From Rubrobacter sp. (lineage in GTDB: Bacteria > Actinomycetota > Rubrobacteria > Rubrobacterales > Rubrobacteraceae), in the NCBI GenBank assembly GCA_013812245.1, contig JACCTS010000245.1, positions 1-41,639 on the forward strand: 41,639 nucleotides of DNA. Reading direction: 5' to 3'. Of the stretch, positions 25,025 to 33,670 are shown in pieces (the stretch's first letter is position 1; each line of letters begins with the position of its first letter). The notes below the pieces were generated by a model. The model was not told the DNA's origin. It saw nothing but the letters and a program-made list of their open reading frames with translations, and ran no database searches. A program made the translations under genes and the position numbers.

Positions 25025-25786
25025 TCACACCGGCTTTCGCGCCACGGCCGCAAGGTTCCGGCCCGTCAGCGGCCCCTGCTTGCGATGCGAGTAGAAGAGA
25101 TCCGGCCTGCACCCGCTGCACAGCCCGAGATCGTAGACCTTCTCGACCCCGGCCTCCGACAGGTTCACCTTGATCGCCGCGGGCAGCGAAAGATAGCGGC
25201 CGGAAACCACACCTTCGCCATACCGCCCGGCGAACGTACGCGCCAACTCTTCCGAGACCTCATAACAACAACCGCGAATACACGGCCCTATGTACGCCGT
25301 GGGAGAAGGGTCCACCATCTTCCACGCGGCCTTCGCGGATACCCCGGCGAGCGTCCCGCGCCACCCGGAGTGGACCATGCCAACTTCCTGCTCCCCAACG
25401 AGCGTCACCGGCACGCAATCGGCAACGGCGACCACCAGCGAGAATCCCGTTCTATCCGTGACCAGCGCGTCGGCTTCACCGGCGAACCCGGCCTCTGACA
25501 CCCGAACAACCTCGTCACCCGCGACCTGCTTCACCCAGGCTGATGGACGGCCATCCATCGCCTCTTGAATCCGCCGCAGGTTCTCGGTCACCGCAGCTTC
25601 GCCGTAGCCGACCACCTTCGACACGTTGAGGCTATCGTAAGGGGGATCCGAGACGCCGCCGAGGCGGGTGAAGAACCAGACCTTCGCGCGCTCGTGTTCT
25701 GGCTCAGGAGATACGAAAACGGCGCCCCCGGCTGCAGTGTGTGTCGCAGCGGGGGCGCCGTCGATGCGGATGAAGTCCTGGCGCAC
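25025..25786 (-). CDS. pgeF: Laccase-domain purine nucleoside phosphorylase / PgeF (YfiH) family
   Basis: The 253-residue protein belongs to the YfiH/PgeF family, long called polyphenol oxidase or laccase-domain. Members act on purine nucleosides, and E. coli PgeF also removes misincorporated amino acids from muropeptide precursors. Zinc ligands are visible as DCVPV with Cys, MVHSGWRGTLAGV with His, and IGPCIRGCCYEV. The N-terminus RLGGVSDPPYDSLNVS is typical. Position right after ftsZ is usual in Gram-positive bacteria and suits a wall-precursor proofreading role. GTG 25786 has GGAAGG immediately before it, so a slightly later start cannot be ruled out. Confidence 0.9.
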   Translation of the reverse strand: MRQDFIRIDGAPAATHTAAGGAVFVSPEPEHERAKVWFFTRLGGVSDPPYDSLNVSKVVGYGEAAVTENLRRIQEAMDGRPSAWVKQVAGDEVVRVSEAGFAGEADALVTDRTGFSLVVAVADCVPVTLVGEQEVGMVHSGWRGTLAGVSAKAAWKMVDPSPTAYIGPCIRGCCYEVSEELARTFAGRYGEGVVSGRYLSLPAAIKVNLSEAGVEKVYDLGLCSGCRPDLFYSHRKQGPLTGRNLAAVARKPV

Positions 25787-25801
25787 GCCTTCCGTAAAAG
25801 G

Positions 25802-26878
25802 CTATCGGCGCCGGAGGAAAGCCGGGATGTCGAGCACATCGCCATCTTGGGCAGGGGCAGCAGCGGCAACCTCGTCTTCCTGAGTATCCGTGACCGTCCC
25901 CGTCCGCTCTGCCCGGCGCTGGTTGGCGAGACGCTGGTCGAAGCCCGTGGCGATAACGGTGACGCTCACCCGGTCCCCGAAGGCCTCGTCCACCACGGCG
26001 CCGAAGATCAGGTTCGCATCCTGGTGGGCGGCGTTGTGGACGATCTCCGCCGCCTCGTTCACTTCGAAGAGCCCGAGGTCCTGCCCGCCGGTGATGTTCA
26101 GGATGATTCCGGTCGCCCCCTCGATGCTCGCCTCTAGCAAGGGACTCGAGATGGCCTGTTTCGCCGCCTCGGATCCCCGGCTCTCGCTGCTCGACTCCCC
26201 GATGCCCATGAGCGCCGAGCCGGAGTCGGACATGATCGTACGCACGTCCGCGAAGTCCAGGTTGATGAGCCCCGGCACCGTGATGAGGTCCGTGATCCCC
26301 TGCACACCCTTCCTGAGCACGTCGTCCGCCATCTTGAAAGCGTCCATCATGGAGGTTCGCTTCTCGGCCACCTGCAAGAGACGGTCGTTCGGGATGATTA
26401 TGAGCGCGTCCACGTTCTCCTTGAGGCGCTTGATGCCATCCTCGGCATATGTCGAACGCCGCCTGCCCTCGAAGGCGAACGGGCGGGTGACGACGCCCAC
26501 CGTGAGCGCCCCGGCCTCCCGTGCGATCTTGGCGACCACCGGTGCGGCCCCCGTGCCCGTGCCGCCGCCCTTGCCCGCGGTGACGAACACCATGTCCGCG
26601 CCCCGAATGGCCTCTTCGATCTCCGCCTTGTTCTCCTCGGCGGCCTCCATCCCGATCTTGGGATCAGCGCCAGCCCCCAGGCCGCGCGTGAGCTTGTCCC
26701 CGATGTGGATCTTCTGGTCCGCGTCCGTCATCTGCAACGCCTGGGCATCGGTGTTCACCGCGATGAACTCGACCCCCTGCAGGCCTGAGTTGATCATGCG
26801 GTTCACGGCGTTTGTCCCGCCTCCACCTATCCCCACAACCTTTATTACCGCTAGATAGTTCGTCCCTGCATCCAACAT
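25802..26878 (-). CDS. ftsZ: FtsZ cell division GTPase
   Basis: FtsZ polymerises at midcell into the Z-ring. The 358-residue product has the tubulin-like GTPase domain with [16 protein letters not shown] near residue 15, the signature [11 protein letters not shown] at about 104-113, RPFAFEG, and the T7 catalytic loop [12 protein letters not shown] short variable linker follows, then the C-terminal peptide [12 protein letters not shown], which binds SepF or FtsA. The ORF track starts at 26941 inside ftsA. I chose ATG 26878 ([14 protein letters not shown]), since relatives begin close to this point and GGAGG lies upstream. The linker of about 25 residues is short for an actinobacterium. Confidence 0.96.
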   Translation of the reverse strand: MLDAGTNYLAVIKVVGIGGGGTNAVNRMINSGLQGVEFIAVNTDAQALQMTDADQKIHIGDKLTRGLGAGADPKIGMEAAEENKAEIEEAIRGADMVFVTAGKGGGTGTGAAPVVAKIAREAGALTVGVVTRPFAFEGRRRSTYAEDGIKRLKENVDALIIIPNDRLLQVAEKRTSMMDAFKMADDVLRKGVQGITDLITVPGLINLDFADVRTIMSDSGSALMGIGESSSESRGSEAAKQAISSPLLEASIEGATGIILNITGGQDLGLFEVNEAAEIVHNAAHQDANLIFGAVVDEAFGDRVSVTVIATGFDQRLANQRRAERTGTVTDTQEDEVAAAAPAQDGDVLDIPAFLRRR

Positions 26879-26922
26879 AACTCCATAGCCCTCCGTCGCC
26901 CGTTCTCCCATTCCGACCCGGT

Positions 26923-28125
26923 TCATACGCCCCGGAACCAACTCTTGACCGCCGATACTATGCTACCAAAGCTGGTGACCCTTGCACCTTTACCTTTCGG
27001 TCTAACGTCACTGTTTTGCGCGGAGAAGTATAGCAGACCTACAGCCGTCGCATACTGAGGTTTCTGTACAGGTTTAAGGTCACCCTTCACCCGGCGCGGT
27101 ATGGCTGTGCGGGTTCGCATCCCGAGCACGTCCTCCGCGAGTTCGGCCATCCCGTTGAGCAGAGAGCCCCCGCCGGTAAGGACGACGCCCCCTGGCAGCA
27201 TGTTGAGGACGCGCGCTTGATCCAGGGACTCGCGGGCGTATTCCAGGACCTCCTGAGCGCGGTACTCCAGGATCTGGCTCATAAAGTGCGCGTTGTAGTG
27301 GCGCTCGTCGAGCTTCACGGCGGCCACCGAATCCACCGAATCGGAGAGCACGCTACCGTAGCGGATTTTGAGTTCCTCAGCGGCGTCGAAAGGGACCTTC
27401 AGGCCGTAGGCGAGGTCGGAGGAGAAGCTCTCTCCGCCGATCGGTATAACAGCGGTGTGGGTAAGGGCGCCTTTCTTGAAGGTGGCGATGTCCGTGGTGC
27501 CGCCACCGACGTCCAACAGGGCTACGCCGTCCTCGCGGTCGGACTCCAGCAGGCACGCCTCGGCGGAGGCCAGCGGTTCGAGCACCACCCGCGAGACTTC
27601 AACGCCGCAATCCTCCACGGCGTAGAGCAGGTTCTGGATGCTGGAGAGCGCGCCGCTCACGACGTGGGCCCGCATCGTCACCTTGCGGGCGGCGAGACCG
27701 ACGGGCTGCTTGACGCCCTCGGAGCCGTCCAGCACGTAACTGCGGGGGACAACGTGCAAAATGCGCTCGTCTTCGTCCAGATGGAACTGGCGCGCTTCTC
27801 CTTCCAGCTTTTTCACGAAGCGCTCCGTCACCTCGAGGTTCTTGGCGCGGTTGAGCAGCGTGACCTCGGTGTTGAAGGAAGAGATGTGGCTCCCGGCGAT
27901 GCCGACGCTGATGGAACCACCGCGCACTCCGCACGCCTCCAGGGCTTCGGCGATGGACTCTGCGGCCAGTTCGCGGTCCACCACGACACCCCGCTTGAGC
28001 CCGTGGCTCGGCGCCTCTCCGACGGAGAGCACTTCTGCCCAGCCCCGCCGGCTGTCCACCCGGCCTGCGATGGCCACGATCTTGGTAGTGCCGACGTCTA
28101 TCCCGTAGACCAGCGACTGCGCCAT
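26923..28125 (-). CDS. ftsA: FtsA actin-like cell division protein
   Basis: FtsA is the actin-fold membrane anchor of FtsZ in most bacteria. The 400-residue product shows phosphate 1 ([16 protein letters not shown]), the SHI insertion domain 1C ([29 protein letters not shown]), phosphate 2 ([14 protein letters not shown]) and the adenosine motif ([17 protein letters not shown]). A long linker leads to a C-terminal amphipathic membrane helix, [13 protein letters not shown]. All key parts are intact, so the protein should work. Actinobacteria such as mycobacteria and streptomycetes lack FtsA, so its presence argues for a deep-branching lineage. It lies between ftsQ (3-base gap) and ftsZ (44-base gap). 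Confidence 0.95.
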   Translation of the reverse strand: MAQSLVYGIDVGTTKIVAIAGRVDSRRGWAEVLSVGEAPSHGLKRGVVVDRELAAESIAEALEACGVRGGSISVGIAGSHISSFNTEVTLLNRAKNLEVTERFVKKLEGEARQFHLDEDERILHVVPRSYVLDGSEGVKQPVGLAARKVTMRAHVVSGALSSIQNLLYAVEDCGVEVSRVVLEPLASAEACLLESDREDGVALLDVGGGTTDIATFKKGALTHTAVIPIGGESFSSDLAYGLKVPFDAAEELKIRYGSVLSDSVDSVAAVKLDERHYNAHFMSQILEYRAQEVLEYARESLDQARVLNMLPGGVVLTGGGSLLNGMAELAEDVLGMRTRTAIPRRVKGDLKPVQKPQYATAVGLLYFSAQNSDVRPKGKGARVTSFGSIVSAVKSWFRGV

Positions 28126-28128
28126 GGA

Positions 28129-28833
28129 CTAACCGATCCTGCTTCCTTCCGGGACTCCGGCCCGGAAGCCTTCGGTCTCCCCCGCGCCGACCACGACTCT
28201 CCCGGCGGTGCGGAGGTCGAAACGCGGCGCCGCGGGGTTCTGGGACATGATCGCCGGAAGAGGCTTTGCCTGAGCCTCGCCGATGCTCCCGGCGAAGATC
28301 ACGGGCCGCCCCTCCACTGTGGCCTCGACGCCACCCACGCCGACGCCGTCAACCGACTCCAGCGTGACCCCATTGCCCTCAAGGACCCTCCCAGCCCTCA
28401 AAATTCCCTCCAGCCGATCCTCGTCCATGTCGACCCGCTCCAGGCTCGCTCCCCCGAGCCCCGGAAGCTCCGTCCCGTCCGCCGCGAAGACCTCCCTGTG
28501 TCCATCGATTTCGGCGTCCAATACGGCTTTCCGTTCCTCAACCTCGACTGCAACTATACCTGAACCCCAATTTTTCCGCACCTCTACACTCTCAACCCAA
28601 AGGTTAGACTCTATTTTTCTCTTCAACATTACGGTATTGAGGGTGAGCAGACTCGCACGGTCCGGTACGGCATCCCAGGCTTCGGATTCGGGAAACATGC
28701 GGGCTCCCTTGACCTCTATTCCGGTTACGGGGTAGAGCAAGTAGGAGACCATGTAGATGGCAGCGGCGGTGAGGGCGGCGACGGCTGCGGCGATGCAGAG
28801 GGAAGGCAGGATCTCTTTTGTCAAGGTTCGCAA
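28129..28833 (-). CDS. ftsQ: FtsQ/DivIB cell division protein
   Basis: FtsQ is a bitopic membrane protein of the FtsQLB subcomplex that links the Z-ring to septal wall synthesis. The 234-residue product has a short cytoplasmic N-terminus, one transmembrane segment (LCIAAAVAALTAAAIYMVSYLL), then an extracellular POTRA domain (VTGIEVKGARMFPESEAWDAV, SLLTLNTVMLKRKIESNLWVESVEVRKNW) and a beta domain with VAVEVEERKAVLDAE. TTG 28833, 3 bases after the murC stop, is the best start, with no clear ribosome-binding site, so coupling to murC is likely. A TAA codon ends murC and is unusual among these neighbours. Confidence 0.85.
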   Translation of the reverse strand: MRTLTKEILPSLCIAAAVAALTAAAIYMVSYLLYPVTGIEVKGARMFPESEAWDAVPDRASLLTLNTVMLKRKIESNLWVESVEVRKNWGSGIVAVEVEERKAVLDAEIDGHREVFAADGTELPGLGGASLERVDMDEDRLEGILRAGRVLEGNGVTLESVDGVGVGGVEATVEGRPVIFAGSIGEAQAKPLPAIMSQNPAAPRFDLRTAGRVVVGAGETEGFRAGVPEGSRIG

Positions 28834-28836
28834 GGC

Positions 28837-30174
28837 TTACAGCAGCGTCAGTAGCTCGTCGCCGACCACGGAGATGTCTCCGGCGCCCATCGTCAGCACG
28901 GTATCGTCAGGGGCGGAGATATCTCGAAGCACGCCCGGGATGGAGCTCTGCTCCGGGACGTAGTAGACATCCGGGTGGCCACGGGTTTCGCAGATGGCGT
29001 CCACGATCAGCTTCCCGTTCACGCCGGGCTGAGGCATCTCGCCGGCGCCGTACACGTCGGTTATGAGGACAGCGTCGGCAGCCGTGAAGGCGCCACCGAA
29101 CTCCCGATACAGGCGGCGGGTGCGCGAGTAGCGGTGCGGCTGGAACACGGCAATGACCCTCCCGTCCGAGGTCGTCCGGGCCACGTCGAGCGTGGCGGAG
29201 AGCTCCGTCGGGTGGTGGGCGTAGTCGTCCACTATCCGGACGCCTGAACGGTGGCCTTTGATCTGGAAGCGCCTCCGTACGCCGCCGAAGTCTTTCAGGC
29301 TCCTCGCGGCCTCAAGTGCATCCCGTCCGAGCCAGCGGGCCACCGCCGCCGCAGCCAGAGAGTTCAGCGCGTTGTGCCACCCGTGGACCCCTAGCTCCAC
29401 CATGCCCCGTTCCCGGCCGCCTTCGAAGAGCGTGTACGCGTTGGATGCCAGGATCTCCGCCCGCAGATCTCCGGCGTGGATACCGTAGGTGGTCACCAGG
29501 CACGGTGACTGTTCCGCGAGCCGCAGGCAATTTTCGTCGTCGGCGCAGACGACCAGGTGGCCGGAAGGTGGCAGGGCGGCGACGAACGTCGAGAAGGTCT
29601 CCATTACGTCGTCGAGGGAAGAATAAAAGTCTGGATGGTCGAACTCCACGTTGGTGACGACGGCGGCCTGTGGGCGGAGCATCAGGAGCGAACGATCGCT
29701 CTCGTCGGCTTCAGCCACGATCAGATCCCCCCTGCCCTCGACCACGTTGCTGCCGATGTCGTTGAGTTCGCCCCCGATCAGGGCCGTCGGGTCTTCGCCC
29801 AGGGCCTTGAGAACGTGGCTCGTCATGCTCGTGGTCGTGGTCTTGCCGTGCGTCCCGGCCACCGCAACGCTGCGCTTGCCCTCCAGAATGGACGCCAGAG
29901 CCTCGGCGCGCGCGATCACGGGTATGGACCGCCGGTGGGCCTCCAGCAACTCCGGGTTGGTCTTCGGGATGGCCGTCGAGATCACGACCCGCTCCGCGTC
30001 CCCTACCTGCTCCGTCGCATGCCCGATGAACACCTGTATGCCCATCGTCTGGAGCCGTCGGGTGTACGGCGACTCCTTGAGGTCCGAGCCCGAGACGTCG
30101 TGCCCCTGCTTCTTCAGAACCTCCGCGATGCCGCTCATGCCTGCGCCACCAATGCCTATCATGTGGATTTTCAT
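28837..30174 (-). CDS. murC: UDP-N-acetylmuramate-L-alanine ligase
   Basis: MurC adds the first residue, L-Ala, to UDP-MurNAc in the cytoplasm. The 445-residue product opens with MKIHMIGIGGAGMSGIAEVLKKQGHDVSGSD (UDP-substrate loop), then the ATP loop VAGTHGKTTTTSM, EADESDRSLLMLRP, and the C-terminal Mur ligase domain with DDYAHHPTELSATL and FQPHRYSRTRRL. ATG 30174 overlaps the murG stop by 4 bases (ATGA). murB, often the next gene, is missing here; ftsQ follows directly. Confidence 0.97.
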   Translation of the reverse strand: MKIHMIGIGGAGMSGIAEVLKKQGHDVSGSDLKESPYTRRLQTMGIQVFIGHATEQVGDAERVVISTAIPKTNPELLEAHRRSIPVIARAEALASILEGKRSVAVAGTHGKTTTTSMTSHVLKALGEDPTALIGGELNDIGSNVVEGRGDLIVAEADESDRSLLMLRPQAAVVTNVEFDHPDFYSSLDDVMETFSTFVAALPPSGHLVVCADDENCLRLAEQSPCLVTTYGIHAGDLRAEILASNAYTLFEGGRERGMVELGVHGWHNALNSLAAAAVARWLGRDALEAARSLKDFGGVRRRFQIKGHRSGVRIVDDYAHHPTELSATLDVARTTSDGRVIAVFQPHRYSRTRRLYREFGGAFTAADAVLITDVYGAGEMPQPGVNGKLIVDAICETRGHPDVYYVPEQSSIPGVLRDISAPDDTVLTMGAGDISVVGDELLTLL

Positions 30175-31274
30175 GTTGTATCCTCCCGCCCTTCGACGGT
30201 CACGTTCAACAATCTTCGGGCCACTTCATCCGCCGCTCCCGGCGTCGCCAGTTCCTTCATGCTCCCGGCGAGGCGTTCGCGGCGCTCGCTGTCTTCCAAC
30301 AAGTCTTCGACGCGGTGGCGCAGAACCTCCGAGGTGACCTCGGAATTCGGGAGCAACTCTGCAGCGCCTCTTTCCGTGAAGTAGCGGGCGTTGTGGAGTT
30401 GATGGTTTCCCGTGGCGTGTGGGAATGGGATCAGGACCGACGCCCTTCCCACAGCCGCCACGTCAAACAGGGAACCTGCCCCGGCGCGTGTGATCACGAC
30501 CTCCGCCGCCGCCACGTACCGCCAGAGATCATCAGCATATTCCAGTATTATGTGTCTATTATTTTCTGTCTGGAGGCTCGGGAAGTCCCGGCGGCCGGCG
30601 ACCTGGACGACCGTGTAAGGTGTCGCCTCCCGAAACGCCTGTTGCGCGTCCAGGTTGATCTTGAGCGCGCCGCCGCTGCCGCCGAAGATCAGGACGACCG
30701 GTGGTTCAAGGCCGAGTTCGCGCAATGCTTCTTCTCTTGACGCTTCGAAGAACTCCCGGCGGGTGGGCATCCCGACCCAGACCGCTCTCGTGAAGTGTTC
30801 CACGGCGGCCGGAAAGGTCACGAGGATCTTTTGGGTGAGGCGGCTGGCGAAGCGGTTCACGCGGCCGGGGACGGAGTTCTGCTCGTGCAGGACCGTTGGC
30901 ACGCCGAGCGTGTGGGCGGCCAGAACGGCGGGGGCGCTCGCGTATCCGCCGACGCCCAGGACGACCGAAGGCCGAAACTCTTGGATGATCCGGCGACAGC
31001 GCGATATGACGGCCTGCACGAAAAGTGCAACCGCACGGACACGGGCCCCGAGGCCACCATCCAGCCCTTTGAGGGGCAGGGAGTGGAGAACATAGCCCTT
31101 CTGCGGGACCAGGTCCATCTCTATCCCCGACGTCGCGCCGACGAACTCCACCACGGCTCCTTTCGCGCGCAGGCTATCCGCCACGCAGAGCGCGGGGATC
31201 GCGTGTCCTCCGGTCCCTCCGCCGGCGATCAAGATTCGCGACGGCTCGCGGTCTGACTTCTCTGGCTCGCTCAC
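30171..31274 (-). CDS. murG: UDP-GlcNAc:undecaprenyl-PP-MurNAc-pentapeptide GlcNAc transferase
   Basis: MurG makes lipid II from lipid I at the inner face of the membrane. The 367-residue GT-B protein shows the G-loop RILIAGGGTGGHAIPAL, a second glycine-rich loop at VVLGVGGYASAPAVLAAHTLGVPTVLHEQNSVPGRVNRFASR, and the donor site VVITRAGAGSLFDVAAVGRASVLIPFPHATGNHQLHNARY. GTG 31274 puts its first 101 bases inside the ftsW 3' end. Since the G-loop begins at residue 13, at least 65 bases of overlap are unavoidable. Confidence 0.96.
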   Translation of the reverse strand: MSEPEKSDREPSRILIAGGGTGGHAIPALCVADSLRAKGAVVEFVGATSGIEMDLVPQKGYVLHSLPLKGLDGGLGARVRAVALFVQAVISRCRRIIQEFRPSVVLGVGGYASAPAVLAAHTLGVPTVLHEQNSVPGRVNRFASRLTQKILVTFPAAVEHFTRAVWVGMPTRREFFEASREEALRELGLEPPVVLIFGGSGGALKINLDAQQAFREATPYTVVQVAGRRDFPSLQTENNRHIILEYADDLWRYVAAAEVVITRAGAGSLFDVAAVGRASVLIPFPHATGNHQLHNARYFTERGAAELLPNSEVTSEVLRHRVEDLLEDSERRERLAGSMKELATPGAADEVARRLLNVTVEGREDTT

Positions 31275-32319
31275 TATCCTCCGATATCCTGCACAGCATT
31301 CCCATGGCCGCGAAGCAGACCAGCATGCTCGTCCCGCCGTAGCTGACGAACGGCAACGTCATGCCGGCCAGCGGGAGCACGCCCATCGCCGCCCCGATGT
31401 TGAAGACGGCCTGCGCCGTGATCGTGGTGGTCAGCCCTGCCGCCATGCAGCGTCCAAGCACCGAGGGTGCTTGCAGGGCGATTCTCAATCCCGCCAGCGC
31501 CAGGAAGACGAAAGCGGCGATGACCAGCACCATCCCGAGCAGCCCGAGCTCCTCGCCTATGAGCGCGAAAATCATATCCGTCATCAACGCCGGAACGTAA
31601 GTCCCCTCGGCGCCCGCACCAGCCCCTGCTCCGAAAAGGTCGCCGGACTGTATGGCCGTCATGGACTGTACCACTTGATAGCCAGAACCCTGAGAGACGG
31701 ACCACGGGTCGAGGAAGGTCATGAACCTCTCCCGCCGGTACGGGGCGAGCAACATCACGACGAACAGAGCGGCGATGGCGGCCCCGCCAGCCAGTACCAG
31801 ATCCCGGGTGCGGACCTCCGAGGCCCAGAGTACCCCCACCACGCCCGCCAGGATCATGACGGAGGTTCCGAAGTCCGGTTCCAGAACCACCAGCCCGAAG
31901 AGCACGCCGACCACGGCCAGCAAGCCCATTGGGAGCCCGGAACCGGAGCGAAGCCGGGCCACCCAAACACTCGCCGTCACCACGGCTGCGACCTTGGCGA
32001 ACTCCGCCGGCTGCACCATGAATTGGCCCAGGTCGAACCACCTCCTGGAGCCGTCGATCTTCACCCCGATCCCGGGTATCAATACTAGGATCAGGCTGAC
32101 AAGCACGGCCACGTACAGTACCGGCCCGAATTTTCGCCAGGCTGTGTACCGGACGCGGCTCGCCAGAAAGAACAAAACCACCCCGAGCGCCACGTGGCTG
32201 GCGCGCACTACCAGGTACGACGTTCCAGAGTACCGGTAGGTCGCCGAATACACCATGACGATCCCCAACAGCGAGAGCCCGAGGGCGACCAGAAAGAGGT
32301 AGGTTCGCAGGGTCGTCAA
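31174..32319 (-). CDS. ftsW: FtsW septal peptidoglycan polymerase (SEDS family)
   Basis: FtsW is the SEDS glycosyltransferase that polymerises lipid II at the septum with FtsI. The 381-residue product has about ten membrane segments. Family marks are VQPAEFAKVAAVV, LEPDFGTSVMIL, the conserved Asp loop MTDMIFALIGEELGLLGM and the C-terminal GMTLPFVSYGGTSMLVCFAAMGML. The last 35 residues are an Arg-rich cytoplasmic tail (DRRRRDRRTRDPRALRGG) encoded within the 5' end of murG in another frame. The start is TTG 32319, 6 bases after the murD stop. Confidence 0.95.
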   Translation of the reverse strand: MTTLRTYLFLVALGLSLLGIVMVYSATYRYSGTSYLVVRASHVALGVVLFFLASRVRYTAWRKFGPVLYVAVLVSLILVLIPGIGVKIDGSRRWFDLGQFMVQPAEFAKVAAVVTASVWVARLRSGSGLPMGLLAVVGVLFGLVVLEPDFGTSVMILAGVVGVLWASEVRTRDLVLAGGAAIAALFVVMLLAPYRRERFMTFLDPWSVSQGSGYQVVQSMTAIQSGDLFGAGAGAGAEGTYVPALMTDMIFALIGEELGLLGMVLVIAAFVFLALAGLRIALQAPSVLGRCMAAGLTTTITAQAVFNIGAAMGVLPLAGMTLPFVSYGGTSMLVCFAAMGMLCRISEDSERAREVRPRAVANLDRRRRDRRTRDPRALRGG

Positions 32320-32325
32320 CCGCCG

Positions 32326-33660
32326 TCACCCCCGCCTCTCCGATACGTGTCCGGCGACGAACTCCCCGGACACGTATCGGGTAAACGCCCGGCCTCGCTC
32401 CTCGTATCCCGGAAACTGATCGAAGCTGGCGCACCCCGGCGAGAGCAATACAACGTCCCCGCTCCGCGCCAGTCTATCCGCTTCTTCCACGGCCTCCGAG
32501 AGCTCCGAGGTGACGATCACGGCTCCGTCCCACCTCTCGCGCAGGTAGTCGAAGATCCTGGGTCCCGCCTCGCCCTGGCAGACGACCGCCCGGCATCGGT
32601 CGAGGAGCGGGAGAACCTCAGCAAAATCCGTGTGCTTCTCGGAGCCACCCAGGATCAGGATCACCGGCCGGTAAAAGCTCGATAGGGTCGCCGCGACCGC
32701 CGCCGGGTTGGTCGCCTTGGAATCGTCTACGAACAGCACGCCGCCACGCTCTGCGACGATCTCCATCCTGTGCGGTTTCAGGCGATAGCCGAGAAGACCG
32801 GCCCGAATATCTTCCAGGCTTGCCCCCACCCATTCCGCCGCCGCCGCCGCGAAGAGCGCGTTCTCGTGGTTGTGGACGCCAGCGAACCGCATCTCGTCTT
32901 CGGAAGCGATCTCCGCGCCCCTGAGGAACAAGCGTCCGTCTCGTATCTCCGTGTCGCCCTCTCCAACGACGAGGGCCTCTGCAGCGAACTCGTCCGCCGC
33001 ATCCCGGCCGACAGGGTCAACCGCGCTTACCAGCGCCAGGTCATCGTGCCCCTGTCCCTCGAAGACGCGCAGCTTGTCCGCGACATACTCTTCGAACGAG
33101 GCGTGCCAGTTGAGGTGATCCGGGCGCGCGTTCAGGAGCGCCGCGACCTCGAAGCCAGGTTCATTCATGTAGTGGAGCTGGAAAGACGACACTTCGAGGA
33201 CCAGGAGCCCGGCCCGTTGAATTTCGTCCAGGCAGCCGGTCATGGCACGCCATGAGTTCCCGGCCACGGCGTGCGGAATACCGGCCTTTTCCAGGATCGT
33301 CCGGATCATATCCACCACCGTCGTCTTGCCGTTCGTTCCCGTCACGGCGATAGTCCGCACCCCCGGCCCGAGTAACTCTAGACCGAGGGCCACCTCCGAG
33401 AGCACCGGGATCCCTCGTTCCCCTGCGGCCAAGAGAACCGCGTCCCGCGGACGTATTCCGGGGCTAACGACCACCCGTCCGGCGCCCTCCAGCGCCTCCG
33501 GCCCGGCGCCGAGACGACCTTCGACGCCGAGCTTCTTCAGGGTTTCGCGCAGTCCATCTGAGTCGTTGGCGTCGGCGGCGGTCACGGGCTCTCCGCGATC
33601 AAGTAGAGCGCGGATGGCGGCGACCCCGGATTCTCCCAGCCCGTAGATCAGAGTAGACAT
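32326..33660 (-). CDS. murD: UDP-N-acetylmuramoyl-L-alanine:D-glutamate ligase
   Basis: MurD adds D-Glu to UDP-MurNAc-L-Ala. The 444-residue product starts MSTLIYGLGESGVAAIRALL, then has GIRPRDAVL, the ATP loop IAVTGTNGKTTVVDMI, LEVSSFQL, NARPDHLNWHASFEEY, and the C-terminal FVDDSKATNPAAVAATL and LLSPGCASFDQFPGYEERG. The ORF track adds 23 codons from inside the mraY end. ATG 33660 has GAGG 8 bases upstream and matches relatives. It follows mraY by 10 bases. Confidence 0.96.
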   Translation of the reverse strand: MSTLIYGLGESGVAAIRALLDRGEPVTAADANDSDGLRETLKKLGVEGRLGAGPEALEGAGRVVVSPGIRPRDAVLLAAGERGIPVLSEVALGLELLGPGVRTIAVTGTNGKTTVVDMIRTILEKAGIPHAVAGNSWRAMTGCLDEIQRAGLLVLEVSSFQLHYMNEPGFEVAALLNARPDHLNWHASFEEYVADKLRVFEGQGHDDLALVSAVDPVGRDAADEFAAEALVVGEGDTEIRDGRLFLRGAEIASEDEMRFAGVHNHENALFAAAAAEWVGASLEDIRAGLLGYRLKPHRMEIVAERGGVLFVDDSKATNPAAVAATLSSFYRPVILILGGSEKHTDFAEVLPLLDRCRAVVCQGEAGPRIFDYLRERWDGAVIVTSELSEAVEEADRLARSGDVVLLSPGCASFDQFPGYEERGRAFTRYVSGEFVAGHVSERRG

Positions 33661-33670
33661 CAGGAAAGCC

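Noticed and set aside
27217-28563. 448-residue plus-strand ORF over ftsA/ftsQ
   Set aside because: Antisense shadow; ftsA on the other strand is complete and conserved.
31274-32434. 386-residue minus-strand ORF over ftsW
   Set aside because: Alternate frame of ftsW; Gly/Arg-rich and without membrane segments, while the 31174-32319 frame has all FtsW motifs.
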